Shown here piece by piece: positions 1 through 12,000 of a stretch of DNA of 64,000 bases. The stretch lies in assembly GCA_038277395.1 (NCBI GenBank), contig CM076189.1, forward strand, positions 86,355,421 to 86,419,420, written 5' to 3'. Positions within the stretch are counted from its first letter, which is position 1, and every line of letters starts with the position of its first letter. The notes under the pieces were generated by a model. The model did no database searches. It worked only from the letters and a program-made list of their open reading frames with translations, and had not been told where the DNA came from. This DNA is from Dryocosmus kuriphilus (lineage: Eukaryota > Arthropoda > Insecta > Hymenoptera > Cynipidae). Both the position numbers and the translations under genes were made by a program.

Positions 1-420
1 CAATTGCAAACCAAGACAAGCCGTGGGTACTGAAAGGTTAATCTATTTTTCTTTATTTTATTTTCTTTACTTTTTCGTATCATTACTATCAAATGGGTTC
101 TCGGGAGGAGAAATGAAGAATCCAGTCTTTTCTGATGATTCACACTCGTTGGTTATCTTATTTCTGCTTATTTCAATACATGTAAAAAATATTATATCAA
201 ACAAATTAAAAAATATCGTACTCCTTTTGCTACTTTTAAATCTTATTTATCTATTTAATAATCCCTAAATAATGGGTATTTTGAAATGATTGTTTTATTT
301 AATGCTTTTCTATAATCGCCTTTTACAAACTTTCCTTACTTAGACTTCTATTCTCTCTTCTACAATAGTATAAATCCTATCTCTATTCTCTCAACATGAA
401 TTCTACTTTATTCTTCGATC
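1..420. other. AT-rich sequence, no gene recognised
   Basis: Low-GC DNA with only short frames. I see no splice-flanked coding block or repeat family here. Confidence 0.5.
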
Positions 421-800
421 ATTCGCCCGATCTCCGAACCGTGGGAAGTGGACTAAGAAGGCTGTCTCTTTAACTCCCTATGATAATTCGACTCGGGTAG
501 AAAGGTAAACCCTTCGCCCTGCCCTTACCTCTAGGAAGCTGGTAGTCTTAGACTCGGGTGGGAGGGTGAACCCTCCGTTCTGCCTGGGAGATACCAAGTG
601 TGGCAGGCTCCTCGCTGCCACCCCAAGTGAGTTTCTGGTCCAGGATCTCGCTTTTTATAATTCTGCCGCGACCCCTCGAGTTCCCCCGGTTCCCTCAAAA
701 GTCAGGGATGCTGCGCGTGCCCCTTGCTCTCAGCGAGATCCTGGACCCAACTTCTCTACCACTCGTCTTACTGCCTATTTCTAGGGGCTCCCATTACGTG
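421..800. repeat. GC-rich block with duplicated hairpin unit
   Basis: A sharply GC-richer island in AT-rich surroundings. Two imperfect copies of a GACTCGGGT unit (near 489 and 550) each contain a short hairpin, AAGGT/ACCCTT-like in the first and GGAGGGT/ACCCTCC in the second. It probably belongs to a mobile element, perhaps the same one as the adjoining fragment. Confidence 0.4.
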
Positions 801-1185
801 TAGGTTACAGTACCTGATTCAATCTGTGTTTCATGTAATCCAACTTCTGAATCATTTGAATAAGGATGATAAAATTACAGAAATACTACCTTTTACTAAG
901 CCAATGCTTTGGCGTGAAACAGAGAGACCTGAGGACACTTCTTTTTGCCTCTGCTGTGTAAAAGGTTACAAGGAGAATAAAAAGGCTATTTCATATCCTG
1001 ATGTTACTTCTGTTACAAAATCAGTATTTGGAAAACGAAATTTTGGCTCTGATTCACAAAAGCATTTGGACTTTACAGAAGATGAAAAATCTGAAAATTA
1101 TGTTTTTCGTTCAGAGAATGATGTACAGTATGATGTACATACCGCCTGTTCTCTTATGCTCATCTCTAGCTTTTTCCTTACATAG
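800..1185 (+). pseudogene. Fragment of a multicopy arthropod transposon-associated protein
   Basis: The frame contains LPFTKPMLWRETERPEDTSF, then CLCCVKGYKENKKAISYP. This recalls a widespread, repetitive arthropod protein family with an F-x-I-P-M-x-W-R-E-P core followed by a Cys-x2-Cys and a K-N-K...YP block. The identification is from memory of the pattern. It has no plausible start, fuses upstream to the GC-rich block and ends in AT-rich DNA, so I treat it as a decayed insertion. Confidence 0.4.
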
Positions 1186-1209
1186 CCTTTTACCCGTAAT
1201 TTCCTTAGT

Positions 1210-2378
1210 ATAAAAATGCGGATATTTAGATTTCATTGCCTTGCTTAAAGTAGTGCCCACTAACTCATTTGCTATGCTATACAGTGTGCAATAAAATTGT
1301 TCAACAGCTGCATTTAAAGACAATATAATAATGACAAATTTACCGAGCTTAAGCGAGTTTTAAGATTCTGATAATTAAAATTTTTTAATTTATATCCTTT
1401 TGCGGTAGAATTAATACTCAATCTATTTTTTGAAGGTAGGGATGTAACTGCAGCTTCAAATATAATAATTAGTAAATGATGATGTTACGAGCGGCCGAAT
1501 TGGAAACACATTAGGCAATACTTCACATGGGTACGGTGAATTGACTAGCCTGTGAAGAAAATCACCAGTTACGCAGTAATCACAATAATGATAACCAAAA
1601 TTTTATCAAAACCAGGATCCATTGTACAATTAATAGTGAATTCACATATTATAAATCATGAAGCTATTTAGGAGAAGTCGATTTAAGGAACACTACATGA
1701 CGACACGAGAATTATATGCTACACTAACTTACACTATCTTGCCAACATTAATTAGAATACATTTTTAGAAGTGGGATGAGGATGAACAGAAAATTCTTAC
1801 ATAAAAAGACGCTTTAGGAAATTTTTTTTAACTTTATTGAAACAATGCGAAGCCAATACTCTAAAACTGACAAGTATGTTACGCCAACCCCACTTGTGTA
1901 CATTGCTACTAAAAATGAAGAAAACTTTATTTACACTCACGATTTATTTAACTTACATTGATTATGTTAAAAATAATTCCTTTAATGCTACGCACTTCGA
2001 TAAAATACGAGAAGGAAATTTAGCTGATCAATAAGTAACATAAATAACTAAAAAATTACCCAATTTTTGTAATTATGATTGAGGGAAGAATTTTCGTGAA
2101 GTAGATAAATCGCCTGTCAGGTTATATGACAGCTTGAGTTGTTTGATTTGTAATTGGAATATCTTAATAAAAATTAGCCTTATAATTTAAATCTGAATTA
2201 CGGATATCATTGATTTAATGAATAATACGTTGCAATGTTAGAGAATAATTGTGGTGCCTTAAAACACCCGAAGTGGCTGGTAATTTTAGGCACCTGCACC
2301 CCGCAAAATCAAAGAAATGACGCCTTTATATTTTTAAGGAATATACTTTTTTATATTCTACATAGTCCAGATATCTAG
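1210..2378. other. AT-rich gene-poor stretch downstream of the micro-exon gene
   Basis: Contains the presumed 3' UTR and downstream flank of the minus-strand gene. No coding block with splice sites or transposon signature was recognised. Confidence 0.5.
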
Positions 2379-2428
2379 CTACCCAAATAGTATTTTTTCA
2401 TAATTATGAGAAAATCTTATTCGGGTAG
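2379..2428. repeat. 50-bp near-perfect palindrome in the 3' UTR
   Basis: The arms start CTACCCAAATAG and end CTTATTCGGGTAG around a central CATAATTATG. Of 25 pairs 21 are perfect, and one mismatch is G-U in the minus-strand RNA. It begins about 40 nt after the stop codon, so the mRNA would carry a long hairpin if transcribed. It could instead be a tiny MITE. Confidence 0.75.
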
Positions 2429-2468
2429 TTTGATTATTTAGGTTTCATTTTCGTGTAGATGCGCCAAC

Positions 2469-3022
2469 TTACTCTGGTATCTGATTCATTTTTTCTAGTA
2501 TATCCGGAAGAACAAGATTTCGCGGAAGATATACTAACGGCCCGCCGAAAACGTACTGGGTAGGTGGAAGTCGTACAAAAAACTGCGGAACTTGTTCATG
2601 AATCGGCCATATTGCAGTATCATTGACTCTTCTTCCACGAATATGAAGATTTGCCGTAAGATAATTGTCATCGTCTATCTTTACATATGCATGGACGTAT
2701 TTCTGCCTAATATTTTTTCTTGCACCACCACTTACATTATCGTCCTCTGAAGCTGCACCATAAGCCCATGGTTGATAAGGATTGTATAAATAAACACGCT
2801 CTTCTGAATAAGGTGGCTGAGGCTTCTCCCTGATCCAGCTAGGAAGAACACCATTTTTTACAACTCTTATCTTGCCAGTTAAAAAATGGTTGCTATTTGG
2901 TATGTGGATACAAAATTTGTTTTCATTAGGCATAAGTTCCAGTAGTTTTACGATTTCATCATCTGTAGGAGGATTGCTAACATGTACTAGAGGAGGTGTA
3001 GATATGACAGCTCCTACAGGTG
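2469..3022 (-). CDS. Exon 17: 554-nt terminal exon
   Basis: Acceptor TTTTTTTCTTCAG at 3023 opens an exon of residues 341-524 ending in TAA (2469-2471). It starts APVGAVISTPPLVHVSNPP. Later landmarks are NKFCIHIPNSNHF with Cys378, KNGVLPSWIREKPQPPYSEE, an acidic stretch SEDDNVSGGARKN, and VPQFFVRLPPTQYVFGGPL near the C-terminus. It is the largest and least repetitive coding piece, so the best probe for homology. I do not recognise its domain. An ATTAAA on the minus strand at 2214-2219 is a possible polyadenylation signal. Confidence 0.75.
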
Positions 3023-6000
3023 CTGAAGAAAAAAATTAAGAATAATTCATTTTTGGAAAAATATATATTAGCAGGTAATGCAAATTTTCGAGATTTTCCG
3101 ACAATTAATGAATATTTCTATGCCGATTTTATTATTTTTAGTTTCTTTAATTTCAATATTTACCTTAATTTCTTTATAATTGTTTATAAAATTATTTATT
3201 TATTTTTCATTTTAATTTCCGTTAATTTAAAACTTGTTTTTTGCATAATTCAGAATTTTTATTTCCCGATAGATAAAAATCGTGTTAATTTAAATCTTGG
3301 ATGGTTTATAACTCGTTAATCTGCATATTCTACAATTTCCTTTTTCGTTGATTCATATCCTTTTGATTTCTTAGTAGCCCTGTCAATTACTAATATTATT
3401 TCTTTACAAATGCATATATACTTTACGTAACTTTAAATTAAGTTTAAATAGATTATAAATAAGTTAGTAATTTGATTTGAAGCTTCCGTTTCCGGTAACG
3501 AAAGGTAAAGTACGTGTGGTGATTCTGTGCCATCTTTTTTGGTTTTGGCGACTTGTGTGAAAGGCGATAAGGGAGGTGAGTGTGGTGAAAGGGTGGAGTG
3601 GTAGTGTTGGGGAGTTGTTTTCTAAGCTTGAAAAAGTTGAATCGAAAGTCGAAAGTGAGAGTTTAGAAGTTAGTTGACGAGTTCGGAAAAGTGAGAAGGA
3701 AGATAAGGGACAGCAGATCGGTAAGTTAGACCAGCATGTTTACGATGAGGAGCACAACGCGGGCAGGTAGAGGGCAGCAGCAGGTAGATAGCCTCGGCGC
3801 TGATGAGCCTACTGTGGCCGGTGAAACAGGGAATGATGAGGGTGATGCCGGGGATAGTACTGATGATGGAGAGAAGCAGTTTACTGCGCCGAGAAACTTT
3901 GTGAGGGGGGGGAGAAAGAAGGGGGACTAGCCGACAGAAGGGCTCCAGGTGGACCATCAAATCGGGAACTGCTTAATAGATCGAGATCTAGCAGTTTATG
4001 ATCGGGACAACTTTTTATCAAGTAGAGACAGTGGGAGATTTAACGGATAAAAGCGATGAGGGGAACAAGACGAATGATAGTAAAAGATAAAGGGAAGAAG
4101 AGGGGAATTAACAGGGAGAAGAGAAATTGTGGTAAAAGCTTAAGAAAATGTCTCCACCGGAGAGGAATAAGGCAAATGGGAAAGTCGATCTAGAAAATCT
4201 GGAAAGTCTCATTATAGGGTTTGGAGAGGAAACGAACCGCAGTCTGAATGCCATGCAAAAGAGAGGGGATGAGGTCCCGGAGGGCATGAGGAAAGTTAGA
4301 GAAAAGTGGGAAGTATGGGATCTGGTGTGGCGGTAAGAAAAAGATAAGATTTGGAAACAGTTGGAGGATATCTGGAAAAAGCAAAGAACGAATTAGAAGA
4401 GAGAGAAAACTTGATATGGAAAAGTTGGAAGAAAGGGTGAGAAATCTAGAATGTAAGTCTGAGGACAGAAAGAAAGCGGATGAAGGGTTAAGAGAAGATG
4501 AGAAAATAAAAGAATTGAATGAGAATGTTATCCTAGAAAATGTGAGAATGAAATCAAGATTGAGAGAATTAGAAAGCAAAATGGAAAGAGAAGATAAGAT
4601 AAAACGTAGTAGAAATATAGTGATAAGAGGAATGAAAGTGAATAGCGAATCAGGAAGAGAAGAACTGGAAAGGTTGTTCGGGGAAATTGGGACACAAGTG
4701 CACGTGGAAGAAGTAAATGGAGTGGGACGGAAGGATAAAGGTAAATTGAGTGTATGTATATATAGTGTAAGTGAGAAGTGAGGAAGAAAAGGATAATATT
4801 ATGAGAAAAAAGAAAGCTTTAAAGGGGAGAGGAGAAAGGATAGAGGAGGATATGACGTGGAATGAAAGAAGAAGAAAGTGGATGATGAAACAGAGAGCAT
4901 GGAGTGAAAGAACGAAAGGGAACACGTTATGGTTAGCGAAAGACAGGATGTGGGTAAACGTTAATGTGTGCATATGGGATGTAGAGAAAGAAATATTGTG
5001 TGAAATGTATAGGGAGTTTATATGGCGACGAGGGAAGAAACAAAGGCTAGTGGTAGAAGGGAGGAGATAATGGAAAAAGTAGAGGGTGAAAGAAAAGAAG
5101 GAGTAGAATGCGGAGTGACGGGGTTTCCACAAAAATATGGAGGGTGCGTAAAAAAGAAAGAAGGGAGAAGGAAAGGAAAAAAGAAATGAGAGTAGCGTTT
5201 TGAAATGTATCAGGGCTAATGAATAAAGATGAAGGATTCTTTGAAGAGGTGAAGAAATGGGATGTAGTGATGTTGAGTGAAACCTGGGTAGATGAGAAGC
5301 ATTGGAGTGGGGTGAAGAGGAAGTTACCCAAGGGATTTGAGGCGACCTGAATGCTTGGACAGGAGAACAAGGATGGGACGTATGGGGTGAAGATAGTGAG
5401 ACTTTCAGGAGAAAATCGAAACATAAATAGGTGGACCAGGAGGTAAGAATCTGCTGGAAATTCTGGGAGAAAAAGAATGGTACATTTGTAATGGGAGCTC
5501 GGATTGGGATGAGGAAGGTAAGACTACACTTGCAGGAAAAGGAGAAAAAGTAATATACTACTACATTCTGGCAGAGGAAAGGATAAGGAGGCTGTTGAAA
5601 AGAATGGAAGTAGGGAATGAAATAGGGTCAGAATACTTCCCGGTAATTGCAACGTTGAAATGTTGGAGTGGGAGAAGAGAGTAAAGGAAGAACGAGGGAG
5701 TGACAAGGGAGAAAGCAAAGATGTGCAAGTGGGGAGCTGATAAAGTAAGAGAATATACGGAAAGAATGGAAGAAGAGAATACTATGATTGAAGAGGTGGT
5801 AGGAGTGGACGTGATGTTGTGTAAGATGAAGGAAATGGTAGAGAAAATATTGGAAGAAATTAGGCCAAGTGAGGAGGAAAGAAGGGAGAAAAGAGGATGG
5901 TGGACGTGGAATGTATAGAGAGTAAAGAAATCATGAAATTATCGTTAAAGAATTGGAGAAGAGGAGAGACAGACAGAAAAGAATATAATCAAGGAAAACG

Positions 6001-9000
6001 GGAACACGAGAAATTACTAGATGTGAAAAGACAGGAGCAGACGGAGAGGTACATGGAGGACGTACAGAAAGCAATAAAGGAAGGAAGAGAATGGGAGGTG
6101 ACCAATAGAAGGAGGTGCGGATGGAAAGGGATCAATGAAGAGATAAATATGGAGGAATGGACGGTGTACTTCAAGAAACTGCTAGGAGGCGTGGGTAACA
6201 AAGTGCAGTGGGAGGGCAGAAAGAAGAAGGAGGGAGGAATGGCAGGCGGGAATGAGGTGACCATAAAGGAGATGAATCAAGCAATTGAGAAGTTAAAAAG
6301 AAACAAGGCGACAGGAGAGGATAGGATGAAGAATGAAGTGTTGAAATTTGGAGGAAGCAGGGTTAGAGAACAGATCTGGGAAGTATGTAGTAGAGTAAGG
6401 AGAGGGGAAGAATGGCCAAGGAGTGGAGAACAGGTTTGTTAGTTCCGTTATTAAAGAAAGGTAGGGGTAGAAAAGTGGAAGATTATAGAGGAATCACTCT
6501 CATGCCAGTAACGTATAAGATTTACGCGGAGGTGCTTAGGAAGAGACTAGAAGAACAGGTAGAAGAGAAAACAAGTATTCCACATAATCAAACAGGATTC
6601 AGGAAGGGGATGGGAACAGTGCATAACATTTTCGTTCTGAATTATCTAGTCTGCAGGAACCTGGGACAGAAAAAAGGAAAGCTGGTTGCACTCTTCGTAG
6701 ATTTTGAAGCAGCCTTTGACTCTGTGGATAGGAAAGTGTAATGGAAGGCAATGAAAAAGGAAGGGGGGTCGACGACGAGTTGATTGAGATGATACAAGAA
6801 GTCTTTACGGAGACGAAGACAATGGTGAGGATCGGGGAACAGAAAGGGGAGGAGTTTTGGAAAGGGAGGGGTCTCAGCCAAGGGTGCCCGCTAAGTCCAT
6901 TGTTATTTAGCATAATGTTAGCAGACCTAGAAGAGAAAATGGAAAAGAATGGTAAAGGAAGTACAGTTCTAGGAAATGGTAGAGGAAAATTTTGTTATTC
7001 AGGAGTTTGGTTCGAAGCGGGTGGTGGAAATGACCTTCAGGTGAAAAAGGGTTGGAAAGTGCCAGTAATGTGATGGGTCAAGTGTGGGGGATTGGAAACA
7101 GAAGATTCAAAGAGGACTGGAAAACGAGATGAAGGCTGTTTGACTCACTGGTATGGTCAGTGATATGCTATGGAGTGGAGATATGGGTTTGGAAGGTGTA
7201 TAAGAAGGTAGAAAGCATGCAAGAAAGATTTCTGAGATGGGTTATGGGAGTAAGCTGGAACTGGCCAGGCTATATGTTGAGAGAAGAAACAGGGAGAGGG
7301 AAATTTGTGATAAGGCAGAGAAAAAGGGCCTGCAATTTCGAAGAGAAACTTAAGGGTGGTAAGGGTAGCAAAATAGCACATGTGTGCCGACAGGAATTAA
7401 TAAATAGAGAGAGAGTGGTAAGAAGGGACATTCAAAATGGGAGGAAGAGAGATGGCAAGTGAGAAGGGAATGGAGAATGTGTGACGAGGGGAGGGAATGG
7501 CAGGAAAATGAAGGCGAAATGAGTAAGAAGCAGGAAGAGAAAGGGTGGGAAAAGATTATAGGATCAAAATATAATAAATGGTATAAATTCGTCAAGATGG
7601 AAGGGGTCCCAGAATATTTAGGGAAATTGAAAAAGGAGTGCAGGTGGGCCAGGATGATACGTTTCAGAATGAGTGAAGGCATGAATGAATGTAAATATTG
7701 GATGAGTGAAGAAATGAAAATGTGCAGGGTATGTCGGTATGAAAGGGAATCATGGGAGCACGTGTTGGGGTGGTGCACAGGTGAAGAGGAAGGGGGAAAG
7801 CGTATGGTAGATACTGTTAGGTGGATACTGAGCGGTTGCTGACAAGGGGAAAACTGGGTGAAGAGTTTAGAAAATAAAAGGAAAGAGAGGATGTATGGGG
7901 AGGAAGAAGAAAGCCAAAACCAAAATCTAAGGAAAATTAGTGTTGCGTGACTTGGAAAAGGTTAAATAGTAATATGGTAAGAGGACACGGAAGCCCTGGA
8001 AGGTCTCGCGCACTTGTTAGAATCAGGGGGATAGACAGTAAGTTAGTATTTAAGAATTTAAGAACTTGTTCATAATGGAGCGATGGTAGGTTAAGATAAG
8101 CATAAGGCATAGTGGTTAAGTGAAATTGTAAAGGATGTAAAGGGAACGGAGCTCTCAAACCTGTAAGGATAGTAGTAAAAAAATCATAGTAATTTTATTT
8201 GGGGATATTCTTAAATAAAATCTTGTTATTTTCAATTTTGAAGATTTTATAATTCGTTCATTTTTATTTCCGACAATTTCCTCTTTTTTTGTTAATTTGA
8301 ACTGTTTCTGTCATTTTTTGTCAGCCGTATCAATGATTAATATTATTTCTTGTACAATTGAATATTTACTTTTGCTAATTTTAAATTAATCTTAATTATA
8401 ATAATAATTTTTAATAGGAATAAATTTAATTTCGAATATTTTAAAGCGTTTTATTTGTATGAATCAGAATTTTTGTTTTTCGAGAATTAAAAAGTATTGT
8501 TATTGTAAATTTCCGGTAGTTTGTAAATGGATAATTTTCATTTTAGATAATTTTTATTTCTTCAAACATGTATTTAATTCTTTGTCATTTTTCAAAATTC
8601 GTACCAATTATTAATATTATTTACTTTATAACTAAATATTCGATATTCATATTCTTAATTTAATTTAAATCATAATAATTTTCATCTTTGTCAATATACA
8701 TTTAATATACTAAGAGATTAATAATTTTAATTTCGGATATTCTAAAATTTTTATTTGTAAATTTAAGAATTTTTATTGTTCATTAATAAAAATCTAGTTA
8801 TTGTAAATTTCTTCAGCTTTATAATTCCTTAGTTTGTATTTTCGTCACATTTATTTTCTGTTCGTTTTTATATTCGGTACTTATTGTTACGTGATATTTC
8901 ATTTGCCTATAAATAAGCTCCAGTATTTTGTGTTAAATAATTAAATATTTACTTTCAATAATTTAATTTCGGCAATTTTAAAGAGGAATTTCAGAGTTTG

Positions 9001-12000
9001 GAGGAAACGTGTAAATCGTTAATTTTATTATGTAACTTGTAAATTTAGTAATCCGACAATTATATATTTCAAGAATTTAAAAATTTATGGGAAAACAATA
9101 GTTGGTCAATTTCCTAACTTGTTAAAACTAAATTTAGAAAATTCAATATAACAGCAAACATTAATTTCGGGTATTTTTGAAGTTATATCTTTGTGATTTG
9201 GGATTTTTATATCTCGATAATAAAAGCTTATCTTAAATTTCGCAAATTTAAATTTCGATAATTTGTGTTTTCGACAAATTTATTTTTGTTGATTTTTATA
9301 TTCAGTATTTATTTTTACGTTATCTTTCATTTGTTTCTAAATGATTTTTGTTATTGTGTGCCAAATACTTAAATATTTACTTTCAGCAGTTTTAACTTCA
9401 GAAGCTTTAAATTTCGGCAATTTTCAATTTCGGGAATTTCAGAGTTTGGAGGAAATGTTTATTTTGCAAATTTTGTTATGCAGCTGGTAAATTTAATAAT
9501 AATCCAAAAATTATATATTTCGAGAATTAAAAAACTTAGGGAAAATAATAGTTGCTCAGTTCCCTAACTTGTTAACTCTATAGTTCGTAAATTTAATAAT
9601 TCAGCAAACTTTAATTTCGGGTGCTTTTATATTTTATTATCTTCATAATTGGGGATTTTTATTTTTCGATTATAAAAGCTTGCTATCTTAAATTTCGTAA
9701 GTTTTATAATTGGCTTTGTGCTTTCAAGCAATTTATTTTTTGTTGATTTTTATATTCGGCATTTATTTTTACGCTATCTTTCATTAGTCTCTAAATAATA
9801 TATATTATCGATTATTAAATATTTAAATATTTTTCTTGAGGCATTTTAATTTCAGAAACTTTCTATTCCGGATATAATTCGCTAATTTTATCATATAATT
9901 CGTATATTTAATAATTCGGCAATTCCAAATTTCGGGAATAAGACGAAAAATGATATGGTTTTAAAATACCTCTAAGTACAGCCACTGAATCTTTGTTTAC
10001 TCTATACATATTCCCTTGTTCATCGTGTAAATCTAAAAGGCGCAATGCTATAAAAAGAAACATACGGACATTTTATTCATGAACTTTTTCATCATACCCG
10101 ATTGTATTTTCGTACCACTTAATATAGCTTCAACTGATTGCTAAAATTGCAGTCTGAAACTTAAAGAAATATTAATAAAAATTATATTCAAAAATCGGCT
10201 TTGAGAGATCGTTTCAGTTCGACAAAGAAAACTTTAAAATCGATTCAATAACCCCGCATAAAATTTAACGGGCCGTTTTAAAGATATAAACTTTTGAAAA
10301 TTACGTATTTGGAAATTTTGTAGCGCACCCTTAATCTTGTTAAGAGAAAGTTTTATTTCTTGCTTTCTCTATAAGAAAGTAAAAAAAACGGTTTTTTTTT
10401 AAAGGATTTAATAAATATTGTCACTTTAACTCGGTATAAATGAAGAAGTTCTGGATACATTTACATGAAAATTTACGAAGTTATACTTTGAAATGTTCCA
10501 AAGATGAGGTGCTATTTAAAATTGGTTATTTTTCTTACAGAAGGAAGTTTTTAATTTTTATGTGAAGCAGTACCAAAATAATGTTAGACACACTTCAATC
10601 GCCTCGTTTAAGAGGGAATTTTGGGTAAACTCAAACTTCCCCTTAAATTCTTCAGAATCATTCAAAATCGCTTGAAATTCTTTGAGACTTTTTAAAATAT
10701 TTTAAAGTCCCTTTAGTTATCTAGAAATCCCTGAAAAATCTTCAAAATCACTTAAGATCTCTTAAAATCCTTTGAAATAATGTAAAGCCGCTTAAAATAA
10801 AATATAAACGCTCAAAACCTTTTGAAACTTGTAAACAATTTTTCAAACCTTTCAAGACACTTTGAGTGAGACCCTTTAACTTAACTTCAGATCTTTTAAT
10901 ATCAATTAGAACCTTTGGAAAAGTCTCTTTAATATTAAAAAAATGGTAACCCTGATAATTTATATAAAAGAAACTTTGCGGTTTGTTATTAAATAACAAA
11001 TTTTGCTTTAGTTAGTGTGCCTTATCCGTTCAATTAAAGTTATACTTTTCTGAAAACTTTATTATATTTTAATACTGCTATCTTTTGTGATTTGGTTTAG
11101 ACTCTTGAAATATTGAAAATCATATAAAGTCCCATAAATCTTTTAAAAAATTTTAAATATCATAAAATCTATGGATTCTCTGAAAACAAGTCCTTCGAAG
11201 TTCTTTTAAATCGCAAATAAATTGAATAATATCTATTAAAATCCTTCAAAACCTCTGAAATTTCTTAAACCTTTAATATCCATTGAAATATTTGTAAGAT
11301 ATAGAAATTCTGTGACATGTCCAAAAATCACTGAATTCCGTTAAAATATTTTGAAATCCCATTAAAATATATTAATACCCTTTCGGACAAAAAGTGGGTC
11401 TTGGGCATCAGAATTTCCATAGGTCGTTTCTCCTAATCGATTTCCATGTCCTATGTTCAAATTGAGCAGACCTGTCAAAGCCGATTTCTTAAAATTTCCA
11501 CTAACTTTTATTTAAATTTTAGGACGATTCAGAATGTTATATTTTATTATAAGATTGCCCCGACCATGAAAGTCTCCAAAATTAGGATGAAAGCGAGAGC
11601 TTCAGGAAGAATTTTACCAATTTATTTTAGATTGTATTCTAAATAGTTTTCGAATTACCGGCAAGTTTAAATCCGCGAGGTCGTTTAACTATGACATTAT
11701 CTGAGTCTATAGTAAAAACAAATCCTCTTGAGTCCAAAAGCCTTTTACCCCTTGATGGAGAAGAAGAAGGACCAGCTGTAAGATGAAAGGTAAGACTTTT
11801 TCAGTGAAGTTAATTGCACCTAGCAACCAGTTAATAAAAGTACCAATCGTTCTTAGAACATGTGTTTGTTTTCAGCTACTTTCAGTTTATATTAGAATCG
11901 TATTGAATTCTTTTGAACTCATATGGAAATCATTTGAACACCTTTGCAATCTTTCATATTTCTTCGAATGCTTGCAATCACCCAAAATATTTGAGTCTTT

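Larger units (their letters stand above)
3479..8186 (+). mobile_element. LINE-type retrotransposon copy 1, 4.7 kb, degraded
   Basis: The insertion is bounded by a 14-bp direct repeat: TAGTAATTTGATTT at 3465-3478 and TAGTAATTTTATTT at 8187-8200, 13 of 14 identical. In order it carries an ORF1-like coiled coil and RNA-binding-like domain, an APE-type endonuclease, a reverse transcriptase, a C-terminal CCHC motif and an A-rich tail. All frames are broken. The 5' end GCTTCCGTTTCC recurs inverted in the 3' UTR at 7983-7996 with one mismatch. Confidence 0.85.

Noticed and set aside
23..268. Small membrane protein at the left edge
   Set aside because: GTG start in AT-rich DNA with no supporting context. 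Hydrophobicity follows from T-rich codons.
4190..7778. Minus-strand Ser/Phe/Leu-rich open frames over the LINE
   Set aside because: They are antisense shadows of the purine-rich LINE coding strand and have no motifs.
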